From Parietaria judaica (taxonomy: Eukaryota > Streptophyta > Magnoliopsida > Rosales > Urticaceae), in assembly GCA_954871525.1 (NCBI GenBank), contig OX940871.1, positions 620,001-684,000 on the forward strand: 64,000 bases of DNA, read 5' to 3'. This document shows, piece by piece, positions 23,891-36,000 of the stretch. The notes beneath the pieces are model-generated. The model did not search any database, was not told the origin of the DNA, and was given only the letters and a program-made list of their open reading frames with translations. Numbering within the stretch: position 1 is the first letter of the stretch; each line of letters begins with the position of its first letter. The translations under genes and the position numbers were made by a program.

Positions 23891-25069
23891 CACCCCTAAA
23901 TTACTAAGCGATTCTCAGATTTCAACCATTTGGAAGGTTTGATTCTCTGAATGACAGTTCGTTCGCTCTGCTCAGATCATCGGGATTCGCTCAGCTCTTG
24001 AGAATGGCAGAGAACTCGCTTTTGAGAATCGCCGAGAGTTCTTGATTCACAGTTGTCTTCGTTCTTTCTTGTTGGCGAAGGTTTTTATCGTTGAACTAAG
24101 CCCGCCAAAAAAACAATGTGTTAATATAGGCAAAAGTACCCAGTTTGTTTGAAAATATTAGGGTATGCAAAAAATATTTAATATACCCTTATACGAAAAA
24201 GATATTTTAAATACACAGTGTTTGATTATCTCGTTTCGGAAAAACCGATTTCGTAATTTAATATATTTTAATATGACAGTGATAATATATAATGTAAGGG
24301 TATATCATTTAATTTTCAGTACATATCTTATTTTAAAATAATATAATATAATACTATTATATTATAGATTGATAAAAAAGATAAATTTACTTTTTTATAC
24401 CTCAATTTTCACTTTTAGCAAAAATATACTCTCAAGTTTCAAAAACAATTATAATATACCCTTGTGTATGATCATTTGACATTTTTACTTAGAGTCGATC
24501 TTTTTTTTTTTTACCCAACCCGATGACCAAAACCAATCGGTTAAAGACCTGACCCCAATCCAACCCGCTTAAAATAAGGATAGATCGGGCCAAACCCGAC
24601 TAGTTTAAGGGCCGAGGTTGGGGTCAATACCTTTGTCTGGTCGGGTTCTCCGACCACACCAATATAATTAATATATATTTTATATTAAAATTTTCTCAAT
24701 TTTTATTCAAGTAATACAATCTTTAGACTTTTTTATATCTCAATTTAATTTTATTCTGACTGTTCAATATCTCGTTTTCAAATCTCTTACACAACTCTTA
24801 GTTTTCGCTAGAAATCTATTTAGTACATAATAGTTTATTATTAATTGAATATGCTCGAATTTATTTAAACACGTTTGAAAATGAGTAGTAATTTTAAAAA
24901 TAACTTTATAAGTTTCATTTTGGGTTTTCTTGATAGATTATATGCAATATGTATTTGATTCAAATATGTAGAGAGTTTTTTTAGTTTATGGTTTTTGATT
25001 AAAAATGTTTGGTTTATTTTTAAGGAAGTTGTTATGCGTATTTTCGGAGCCTAGAAAAATTAAGGCCCA

Positions 25070-25240
25070 AACTAAAAAAACACCCAAGAGGCCTCAAACA
25101 AATAAGGCCCACTAGATCGACTTTGACCTGCTCAGGAAAAGTCAACACGAGCCTGTCTAAAAAGTCAACAAGCTCAACCCGAAAAAAGTCAACCAAAGAA
25201 CTTAATGGACAGACCCGAAAAATCAACGACCCAACCCTAT
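25070..25240. repeat. Degenerate GTCAAC/CCGAAAAA repeat cluster
   Basis: At least four spaced copies of AAAAAGTCAAC-like motifs, related in sequence to the 72-bp repeats at 12470-12760. It lies about 0.9 kb upstream of the second transporter gene. GTCAA contains the WRKY TTGAC core on the other strand; any regulatory role is a guess. Confidence 0.45.
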
Positions 25241-25563
25241 GTTCTCGAAATGGGAAGGAAACAGTCAGTAGATTTTAAATTTTGAAACATCATCAGTAGA
25301 TTTCGAATTTTGGATAAAGATATCGGTAACTAATGAATTTTCTTTATATTTATTTGTAAGGGAGACAAATGCTCCTAAGAGCTATCATTTTGATGCAGCA
25401 TATATAAGCTTGGATTTCTTTTTTGAGCGGTGTATGTTCTCAAAATAAAGATAAAATATGCTCTCTTTTTTACGAATCTATGTTCAAAATCTATAGTAAG
25501 GCCGCATAAGCTCAAATTTATAAACTAAAATATCACCAAGCGTGAAATTTCATTTTTAAATTA

Positions 25564-25780
25564 ATATATATATATAAAAGGAAACAGATATAGGATATTT
25601 TGATTGTCTTAAAATAAGAGGGTATCCCTCAAAAAAATAAAATAAAAATTAGAGGGTACAACAAATAAAGTTATTATATATAGCAGTCTCATTGAAGCAA
25701 AGGAGATCATTAATAACACTTGACAATATTATTATCTCAGATTCTCAATTATTTATCCATGAAAATATAAATTATTTATA
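25564..25780. repeat. Composite duplicate of segments from 13.9 kb and 12.3 kb
   Basis: 25564-25683 copies 13928-14040 and is joined directly to 25683-25780, a copy of 12336-12440, so the two blocks appear in swapped order. The junction lies at the shared letters GCA. This is the layout expected at the joint of a tandem duplication. It lies 330 bp upstream of ABCA copy 2. Confidence 0.8.
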
Positions 25781-26114
25781 TATTAATACATGTAGCGCAT
25801 GACTTGGGATAAATAAATAGATATCTATCCAAATTTTTATTTTTTTAATATATGTTTGTAAAGTAAATTGTATAGTTGTAATCGATTCGTGGTATTGAAA
25901 ATATATATTGGACATACTAAAAGCAAGCTCACATTTATTTTCATTTATTTATAAATTTATTTGTAGATAATTAATTAAATTAAATTCATATTCAAAACCA
26001 AGTCAACTTTAATCTTCTATATATGCATGATCTCTTCTTTCTCTAATAATCTTAATGAAGCAATGCTCCTTCATTTTGAAGCATAATTGAACTCTTTTTC
26101 CGAAATCGAGATTT

Positions 26115-29100
26115 ATGGAAACAAGAAGTGACAGTCCGATACCGACGGCGATGACATTACCGAGCGGGTTTCCGTTGCTGTGGCAGCAGTTCAAAGCGCT
26201 TCTGATGAAGAACTTTCTGCTCTCGTGGCGGAGCAAGAGGGCGAGCTTTCTCCAGCTCTTCGCGTCGTTCTTCTTCATCTTCCTCCTCTTTGCGATGCGC
26301 AAGTCCGAGGAGGCTAGCGTGGCGTCCTCCACCGCCTACAAACGTGTCCCGGACCCTGCGCCTCTCGTCTCGCCTCCCATCCCGCGCTGCGAGGACAAGT
26401 TCTACGTCAAGCAGCCTTGCTTTGACTTTGTCTGGAGCGGGAACGGAAGCGCGACGATTTGGACGATTGTTGCGGCTATTATGGCTAATAATCCCGGCAG
26501 ACCTATTCCTCCTACCAAGGTATATATGTGTAAATAACTTTCTGAATATCGGTTACCGTTTTAAAAACCGACATTTTGGATAAAAAGGCGGAACCGATAT
26601 CTACAGGATATAGTCATAAGAACCTGAGCCAGCAAAAAAAAATGGTTGTTTTCCAACCAATCCCGGTTTTTTGTACCAATCGCTCGTGAATACACTTTTT
26701 TGTATCCCTGTCGTTCAGCCAAAAAAAAAAAAAGGTTTCAATAAAATCGGTTCGGTATGGAATTTGTGAAAACCGAGACCAAAACCTCAAAATACCGGTT
26801 CTATTTTTAGTTTACATTGGTAATGCCTTGATGAACAAGAAACAACCCCTTTGAAGTTTGTTATGAACTTCATGGAATCCGAAAAATGCTTGGTGTGCCA
26901 AATGTAGTATACTTCGAGTTAACCCTGCCGGGTTTTGCAGGTGAGATCGTTCAGATCAAAAGATGAAGTAGATGTGTGGCTAAACGAAGATCCTATGCGC
27001 TGCTTGGGAGCTTTGCACTTTGAAGCGAAGAACTCGACTGTGATCGGCTATGGCGTACAGGTCAACTCGTCTTCTCCGGCGAAACGAGGACTCTTCGAGG
27101 ACTCCACTTTCAAGTTCCAAATCCCTCTTCAGATTGCCGCCGAGCGCGAAATCGCTAGGTCTCTCATCGGAGGTACGAAAACTAGTATCTCGTATCTCTC
27201 TGGATCAAAATTTCAAACTTGTGACCCGAATCCGTTTATTTTTGGTGCTTTAAAAGAACATTTTGTCGATTTTTGTTCTCACATTTTGCTCAGATCCCGC
27301 CTTCAGTTGGGCCGTTGCGCTCAAGGAGTTCGCACATCCGGCAATGAATATACCCTCTTCGCTGGAGACTCAAGCCCCGGCTGCGTTTCTTGCCATCGCG
27401 ATGTTCGGTTTCGTGTTTCAAATGAGCTCTCTGATAGCCGAGAAAGAACTCAAGCTTCGTCAGGTACTGATAGACTTCAAAGGAAGGCCAAGACGGTCAT
27501 TTCGAAGTCCGCCAGACATGTTTATGCCTTTTTTAGTCTTTTTCTTGCTTATCACCGAAAGAAAAGCCGGGATTGTTTATCGTTTATGCTTTGGTTGAGC
27601 GGTTCTGCAGGCGATGGCGATGATGGGGCTCTACGATTCCGCCTACTGGCTCTCGTGGCTCGTTTGGGAGGGATTTCTCACGCTTATCTCGGCACTTTTC
27701 ATAGTCATATTCGGCTTGATGTTTCAGATTCAATTCTTCTTGAGAACAAGCTTTATTGATCTGCTTCTTCTACTTTTCTTGTTCCAATTCAATATGGTAA
27801 TATAGTTTTATCTCATCACTAATACATTGATTAGACACTACATAAAGCTCACCCGATTCTTTTCACCATTCGAGCTCGGTCTCGCGTTCATGATGTCGTC
27901 ACTGATGAGTAAATCGAGCTCCTCCACGATGGTTGGCTTCTCTATGTTCATCGTCGGCTTACTGACACAAGTAACCGTCTCTATTCCTGTCTTCCTATTT
28001 ATAGTGAAGTTGTGTTTTCCCTTAAAAGATGACGAAATCCGATAATGTACGTTTCGCCCCAGCTTGTGACTATATTGAGCTTTCCGTACAACTATAACGT
28101 TCCGAAAATGTACCAAATTGGTTGGTCACTCTTCCCTCCAAATCTCCTCGCCGAGGGCTTGTCGTTGCTCATGAAAGCGTCTTCCACCGCTCAAGAGTCC
28201 TATATTGTCGCACGGCCGGCTCGTTGCCCACCAAACGACCAAAACTGCAAGATCATAACTATCGTAAGTGTCGAGTCTAAACATTGGCAGGGAAACACGG
28301 CACATTATAGCCTTAATAGAGATAATTTTCCTTGCAGGGTGAAATCTACATGTGGCTAGCTTTTACGTTCTTGCTCTGGTTTGCGTCGGCGATCTATTTC
28401 GACAACGTACTTCCGAATGCTTCTGGCGTAAGAAAATCGGGTTTGTACTTTTTGAAATCGGGATATTGGACGGGAAAAGGAGGAAGCAGGACGGAAGGTA
28501 GGTTTTAAGAGTAAAATGTCATAATCTTTTATTAAATGTTATTTTATCAGTGGCATAAGTACCTGTAAAGAAGTGCTTTGGGGCGGCATAATCCCGTTAT
28601 TTTTTTTTTCACGGGTTGAGTACCCAATGGTACGATAAATATGTCTCCCATGTACCGATTTAAATGCTAACGGGAACTTGCGGAGCAACATAAATCGAAA
28701 AAATTGGGTACTCAACCCATGATAAACTAACAACAGGATTATTAATCCTGCTGCCCCAAAACACTATTTTATCAGAACTTATGCCGCAAATAAACCCGTA
28801 ATGAAATACTCTATGTATTTTTACTCATAGAAGAGACTAAACTATCACTCATAATATTACAGTATGTATATGCACATAGCACTTAGAGGAGCTCTTTCTT
28901 GCAGCGCAAGGCAGTGTCTGCAGTTGTATGAGCTCGGTCCCGTCACAGAATCACATTCCTCCGGAGGATGAAGACGTCCTTGAAGAAGAAGAGCTCGTGA
29001 AAGAACAAGCGAAGGTAGGATGGAACGACCCCATGGTTGCAGTTCAAATACGCGGCCTTGAAAAAACGTACCCTGCTCGAACAAGCCTCAGTTGCTTTCG

Positions 29101-32100
29101 ATGCAAGAAAGCTTCACCTTACCATGCTCTTAAGGTACGCAACCATAGTTTTTATGATTTTTTCCGATTTTTTAGAGAGTTTAGAGGTTGGCACGGTTAT
29201 ATTTCCAAAAAGAGATGAATACAAAACTAATGAAATGACATGAATTCACGCTAATGCTATCTATTTTTCGCTTTTAATTTCAGGGTTTATGGGTGAACTT
29301 CTATAAAGATCAGATATTTTGTCTGCTCGGACACAATGGAGCCGGGAAGACCACAGCGATGAACTGCTTAACTGGATTAGCGCCTGCTACCGGTGGAGAC
29401 GGTAAAATCCTCCCTCGTCGTTTATTTCTTTTAATGACCAATAACATTGATACCAAATAGAATATTCAATTTTCTCGCTAATATTTTCCGAATTGCCTTG
29501 TCGATAGCATTGATCTATGACCGTTCGATACAAAGCTCTATCGGTGTATCGAAAATTCAAAACTCGATAGGAGTGTGTCCTCAGGTAAATATTTCTGATT
29601 TAGTGTGAGAAATTGTAACCTTTCAAATACATTTCAGGTCCACATGAGAATAACTGATTACTTGTTCTACTCGTTTCGGTTTCGAAGTTTGATATTCTTT
29701 GGGATGAACTATCTGGCCAAGAGCATCTCCGTCTCTTCGCGGGCATTAAGGGGTTACCACCGGCTTCAATACAAACTGTACGCAATGAACTATAAAATGG
29801 AAAATATTCCTTAGTAAACTAATAGCTTTTCGGGACCCTCGAGTTCGTATGAAAAATACACACTCAAAGTTTGTGTTAAACTCTCTTGAAACAGGTTGTT
29901 GAAGAGTCATTAGAAAAGATGAGACTCACGGAAGCAGCGAAGGTGAGAACGGACGGTTATAGCGGAGGAATGAGACGACGCCTCAGCGTCGCAATAGCCT
30001 TCATCGGTGATCCGAAATTGGTCGTCTTGGATGAACCGGTGTGCATACACAACTCTTTTAGGCGATGTTTGGAGTTTTAATTTTGGAGTATAAATATAAA
30101 GTAAATTAATTTGAAAATACGGTTTGCTTGTTGTGCAAGGAAACTAAATAAAAATAGGGGCAAATAGTCAAATAGCCAAACTTCAAACTCTAATTAGCCA
30201 AATAGCCAATGTTTTTACTAATATTGTCAAATAGCCAATTAACTATGTTAATAAATCACGAAAGACCTGATTACCCTTGTATTAACGTGTATTAACGTGG
30301 TTAATTTGTTTAAAAATAATAATTATTTTAAAAAAAAAATTATTTTTTTTTTGAAAAAAAAAATTATTTTTTTGTTAAAATTTTAATCACGATTTTTTAT
30401 TTTTAAACAAATTAACTCCGTTAATACACATTAATACGTTTATTAACATGGTTAATTTGTTTAAAAATAAATAAAAAAATTTCAAATAAAATAAATAAAT
30501 TTTTTGTTAAAATTTTAATCACGATTTTTTATTTTTTAAACAAATTAAGTCCGTTAATACACGTTAATACACATTAATAAACGTATTAACGTAGTTAATT
30601 TGTTTAAAAATAAAAAACCTTGATTAAAATTTTAACAAAAAAAAATATTTTTTTTTTCAAAAAAAAAAAATTTCAATAAAAAATTATTTTTTTAAAAAAT
30701 AAATTAACCACGTTAATACCGTTAATATGTTAAAAGGGTATTATAGGTATAAAATATGTTATTAAATAACTATTTGGCTATTTCACAAAGAAAAATAAAA
30801 GGTTGGCTATTTGGCTAATCAAACATTTCAATTTGACTATCTCATGCTATTTCTCATAAAAATATTACAAGCTCTATTTTTTTCTCGAATTTTTCCTTCG
30901 TATTCTTTTCCCGATTGTTTTTAGCCAAGACCTTAACTTCTCATGTTCTGCACTTTCATACACTTTATTTAAAGTATTTTTCGATCTTAGACGACTGGTA
31001 TGGATCCGATAACAAGAAGGCTCGTGTGGGACGTCATAGAAGAAGCAAAAAAAGGGCGTGCGATAATCATAACGACGCATTCCATGGAAGAAGCCGACAT
31101 CTTAAGCGACCGGGTTGGAATCATGGCAAAGGGTCGGCTCCGCTGCATCGGAACGTCAATCCGTTTGAAATCTCGGTTCGGGTCCGGCTTTGTTGCTCAT
31201 GTTAGCTTCAATGGTAGCACAAACAGGCGAACACCGTCTGATTCTGATACAGATGATACCACTCTTGATCAGAAGCATGTCAAGGATTTCTTCAAAATGG
31301 TATGTTTTGATCATTTCGTTGATATCTCGTGATTTTTTTCGGATTAGCGGAGCGTTGATTTCAAACTTTTGAATGGTTTCAACAGGGGTTGAATGTTGCA
31401 TCAGAGGAAGAGAACAAGTCATTTTTAACTTTTGTCATACCCTCTGATAGAGAAGCGCTTTTGCCGGTTAGTGCTTAAAGTTTGCCGATTAATATGAATT
31501 CCGTTTTGGTATTCTTGAAATATGAATGAAAAAAAATCCAAAATTCCGGTTCCGTTTCCTTCTGGAGCCAGATTTTGCGGATTATGGTGTTTAAATTATA
31601 CAAAATCTAACTAATCTAGACCATGAGAACTCGATCCAACGGCTCGGATTAAAGCGGATTTTTTTTCTTTCTTGTTCCTGCAGTTTTCAAGTGTATTTAT
31701 TACTAGGATTATGTCTGGTTACTAATTGGATTTAGTTTCAAAACAGAAATTCTTTAAGGATCTCCAAGAGAGACAAGGCGAATTCGGTATCGCAGACATT
31801 CAACTCGGTTTGACAACTCTTGAAGAAGTTTTCTTAAACATCTCGAGACAAGCCGAGCTCGAAACGGCCGCTGAAGAAGGACGGTCAATCACTCTCACCT
31901 TGACATCCGGAGTCTCAATTCAGGTACTAACAAACAAGTTTTTACATAAGTAGGGGTATTAAGGGAATTTTATAATAAACACGGGGTTAGTTAGGGGTAT
32001 TTTAGCCGTCATGTTTGATTAGTGAAGTATCCTATTGGTCATCATTGGGAGTGCTTTCCGGGATAAACAACCGGAAAAATTCACCATGATGATGAATCTC

Positions 32101-32480
32101 CGGAGATATTATTTGTCGTTAAAATCGTCTTTCCTTTGAGAGTAAGACCAAAACTGTCCCGAGAAATGTTCGGCGGGAAAATATTCGATTTAAATACCTA
32201 GTCGAACAGTTGCGTTTTTCAAAAAAGTGTCATTTCTATTCCGGTTCCTATCGGAGTCACCAACCGAAACTTTCAGGTACCCATTGGAGCTCGGTTCGTG
32301 AGAATTCCCGGAACCGAATGCGATGGAAACCCACGAGGGACGATGGTTGAAGTGCATTGGAATCAAGATGATTCCGGTTCACTCTGCATTTCTGGCCACT
32401 CTGATGAAACTCCAATACCTCCTGATTTCGAACATATTGACGTATCATCTTCGGCGGGGAATGCGCAAGCGGTTTCGTAA
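26115..32480 (+). CDS. ABCA2-like: ABC transporter A family member 2-like, copy 2 (16 exons, 959 aa)
   Basis: Half-size ABCA transporter, same layout as copy 1. Exons: 26115-26519, 26941-27172, 27294-27463, 27611-27796, 27875-27970, 28063-28263, 28338-28497, 28905-29134, 29284-29401, 29508-29584, 29688-29777, 29895-30038, 30991-31299, 31386-31466, 31747-31923, 32277-32480. They total 2880 nt and stay in frame. Walker A is GHNGAGKTT (about 576-584), signature [10 protein letters not shown], Walker B LVVLDEP followed by TTGMDP, and H-loop [10 protein letters not shown]. An in-frame ATG at 26151 ([13 protein letters not shown]) matches the start of Arabidopsis ABCA2 as I remember it, so the first 12 residues may be untranslated. 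Two acceptors end in GAG or AAG instead of CAG (before 27875 and 29688). Intron 5 has a normal GT donor, unlike copies 1 and 3. Intron 12 holds a MULE (30157-30855). Confidence 0.94.
30157..30855. mobile_element. Mutator-type non-autonomous element in ABCA copy 2 intron 12
   Basis: Flanked by perfect 9-bp duplications ATAAAAATA (30148-30156 and 30856-30864). The imperfect inverted ends both contain TTAGCCAAATAGCCAA within about 55 bp of the edge. The interior has three diverged, partly palindromic units built from TTAATTTGTTTAAAAATA and its complement, with long A and T runs. There is no coding capacity. It explains why intron 12 here is about 950 bp, against 79 bp in copies 1 and 3. Confidence 0.82.
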
Positions 32481-32659
32481 TTAGGACGAGAAAAAATAAG
32501 CGATTTCGGAGATTGATTCGGGTATTATATTGTTAATTGTAAGTTGTAACATTCATATTAATCATTGACAAAATAGCCAACGCCTGACAACTTTGCAAAT
32601 AAAAACCTTAAATTATGAATGTGGTTGTTCACGGTCGTTTTCCAATTCCACAAATAGTA

Positions 32660-32866
32660 GGGATAATAAATGGCAAAAGTACTATTTTTTTGTTCCAAGT
32701 GTAGCTGACATGTTAAAAGTTAATAGCTTATAACTAGTACTCCATCAACATCCGTCCACGGTCCACCTTCCGCCATGGATAGCTACTTTAGCCGTTAAGA
32801 AACTAAAGAATTTAAACATTTTGCTACACTTTGAAAAAGAATAGATACTCTTGCCGCTATTACTCC
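32660..32866. mobile_element. Mutator-type MITE between ABCA copies 2 and 3
   Basis: The left end is GGGATAATAAATGGCAAAAG. The right end on the other strand is GGAGTAATAGCGGCAAGAG, and both continue to AAGTGTAGC. These match the GGGATAATAGCGGC ends of the element at 56663. No 9-bp duplication is preserved, so the element is older. Confidence 0.6.
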
Positions 32867-33028
32867 TACATTACACAACTGTTCTCATGCACGCGATACT
32901 TCCAAGTCCAACGTTACAAGCTAGAAGATATCATCTTAATTAATATGATCACATTAATAAAGTATTATTTTTAATAATCAACCACCTGATCTAGTCGTGT
33001 CAACGATTCGGAATTTCCGACGATAAGC

Positions 33029-36000
33029 ATGGAAGTTCCGAGTGCGTGTGGCGTGGCGGTGAGGCAATACAAGGCGTTGGTGCAGAAGAACTATCTGCTG
33101 GCGAGGCGGCACAAACGTGCGACGTCGCTGCAGCTATCCGCGTCGGTGGCCTTCGTGTGGGTGATCTTCTGCGCCCAGAAGGCCATGGACGCGCGCTTCG
33201 CCTCGGCCGAGTCTCACAAGACCGTGCACGAGCCGAGGCCGCTCGAGGCGCCGCCGATCCCGCCCTGTGAGGAGAAGCTGTTCATGAAGCAGCCTTGCTT
33301 CGACTTTGTGTGGAGCGGAAACAGCACCGACCGGAGAAGACGCATCGTTGGGGCGATCATGGCCAATAATCCCGGCCGGGCCATCTCTCCCGACAAGGTT
33401 TTACTTTTTTAAAAAAGATTATATCGAAATCATTATATATATGTCACTCATAAAAAATTCAGGAGTGCAAAATTGATTAGCGCATATATATATATATATA
33501 TATATATATTACTTTATAGGTCAATATTAGAAGAAAAAATATTTAGGGAAATCAGATAATTATAGTACTGAAACATAAGTTCAAAAGGCTATATATATAT
33601 AAATTAAGGAACATTTACAAAGATATAAAATACAATGAGTCTTAGTGATATTTACTATCTTATAATGAATATATTTTCTACTCATTCGGCGTAAATGCGC
33701 ACTTACAAGTTACAACTATACGGTACGTTAATTAGATTTTTATTTATTGTTTAGTGTCACGAGTTATTGAACCTAATCCGGCCCGGAGTAATTAAGTTAT
33801 TCTTTGTTGACTCGGTTAATCATGTTTGTCATAATAAACACCGTGACGGCCTAACAAAGTAGCTATAGGCCAAAATTCTAGTATACTCGGTCCCGGTTTC
33901 ACACTTAATTGCCCTTAAACTTGTTACAAATCTTTAAAAGAGAATTGATCATTGAGACGTTGACCTATATATATACACATATATATGTGTGTGTTTATAT
34001 ATATATATATATATATATATTTCAGGTGAAGTCATTTGGGAGAGTGAGTGAAGTGGATGAGTGGCTTTCAGCGAACCCAATGAGCACTCCTGGAGCTTTG
34101 CATTTTGCAGTGATTAACTCCACTGTCATAAGCTACGGCCTTCAGACAAACTCGACTCCGCTCGCCAAGCGCGGGATTTACGAGGACCCCACGATCAAGT
34201 TCCAACTCCCGCTTCAGATTGCCGCCGAGAGAGAGATTGCCAAGTCTCTCATCGGAGGTATACTCCTCGGTCCCGTTCTTCAATCTATCGTAGTTTAGAC
34301 ACCACGGGAAAAGTGATCACTAGTGACTAATAAAGTATCGGAGATATTTTTGGAGGAAAATCTACATGAAACTTAAAATTTACGTCTCGGATATGTTCCC
34401 TCCAAAAACAATGCAATGGTGTCGTATCGAGAAAATATCGGCGATATTAAGTTGTGAAATATGAGCATAATAATATAATAGATGTACCGTTTAATTCGCA
34501 ATTTTACAAAAATCGGAAGCGAAGGAAGAACAAACTAAAAAAAAATTGCATTTTTAAAAAATGTTTTTGCTTCATATTTTCATACTAGAATCAATTCGAA
34601 TTCACAAATAATCTATTAATCTCATATAAATAAATAAGAAATCAATCATATTTATTTGATTATTTCTCAAAATTAATTCTCCATATTTATCATATTATTC
34701 ATGTATTTGCATGATTAGTCCCAAAGTTCAGCTGGGTTGTTGCACTCAAGGAATTTGCACATCCGAAGATAGATACATTTTCCGCAATTACCATACTCGG
34801 TCCTCCAATTTTCCTCGCCGCTGCCATTTTCGGCTTTGTCTTTCAGATCAGCTCTTTGGTGGCTGAAAAAGAATTAAAACTTCGGCAGGTAATTAAAACT
34901 TTGCTTTTTTTTTTCTTTTTTTTCGTCTCTTTCTTGAAGGGAATAAATAATAATCCTAAATAATTTATTAAAACTAACTATCATAAAGAATGAATGTAAA
35001 TGATTTAGGCTATGATTTATATTTATGCACATTAACAGTTTGTTATATTATAAAGTGTGTTACCTTTTTATTTCGGTAAGAGCTAGTTCAGTCGGTTGAG
35101 TATTTTAACCGGTAATCTTGAAATACATGATTCGGGCCGTTTCAATCATAATGTAAAAGTATACTATATTGTACTCTTAATTCTTAAATAACCTTAATAT
35201 ATTCAAACTTAATAATACTTGTACTAATTATATGGTCCGATTACGTGATTGATACTTAAAAAATTAACGCGACGATCAGTATCATTGTTTACGGATTTTT
35301 CGACATTTTTCAGGCAATGAACTTGATGGGGCTCTATGATTCTGCCTACTGGTTGTCATGGCTGACTTGGGAAGGACTTCTCTCGTTCATTTCGTCGCTT
35401 CTGATTGTCGTTTCCGGCATGTTTTTCCGGTTCGATTTCTTCCTAAAAAACAGCTTTGCTGTTGTGTTTCTTGTCTTCTTCTTCTTCCAATTAAACATGG
35501 TAACATCTTCACTCTCTTTTATTTTATGATGAGTTATGTTAATCTCTTTTTTTTCATTTATAAATCACTAAAAATATAAATTGTTCAACAGCTTTCCTTT
35601 GCCTTCATGTTGTCAACCTTCGTAAGCAAGTCGTCCTCGTCTTCAACCGTCGGTTTCTCGGTTTTCATCGTTGGCTCAATGACCTCGGCAAGTTTCTTTT
35701 TCTTTTCTCAATATATCTATAAATAAGGAGAATTTGCGACGCGATCTAGTAGGGGGAAAAGCGGTCCAGGCGGTACCGTACATATTTTCGATATCTTTCT
35801 TAACAAAACCAAATGACTTCGGAATTCAGTTTAAAACTCGGTTTCCGGTCTTTAGTCTGTTTTGTTCGTTTCAGATTGCAGCAACACTGAACTTTCCTTA
35901 TAGTCACCGGTTCTCTAGAAAGTTTCGAGCGGGTTGGTCACTCTTCCCGCCAAATCTTCTGACTAAAGCCATATGGCTTCTCTCCGATGCAACGGCTACT

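Larger units (their letters stand above)
23891..26114. other. Gene-free spacer upstream of ABCA copy 2
   Basis: No exon recognised. The first 220 bp may still belong to the retrotransposon neighbourhood. From 24480 to 24660 the sequence is rich in AACCCGA/TCGGGTT motifs. Then come a GTCAAC-rich cluster and the duplicated block described separately. Confidence 0.5.

Noticed and set aside
30297..30720. Possible CRISPR-like or satellite array
   Set aside because: Units are diverged, palindromic and lie within a MULE with 9-bp duplications; this is plant DNA, and there are no spacers or cas genes.
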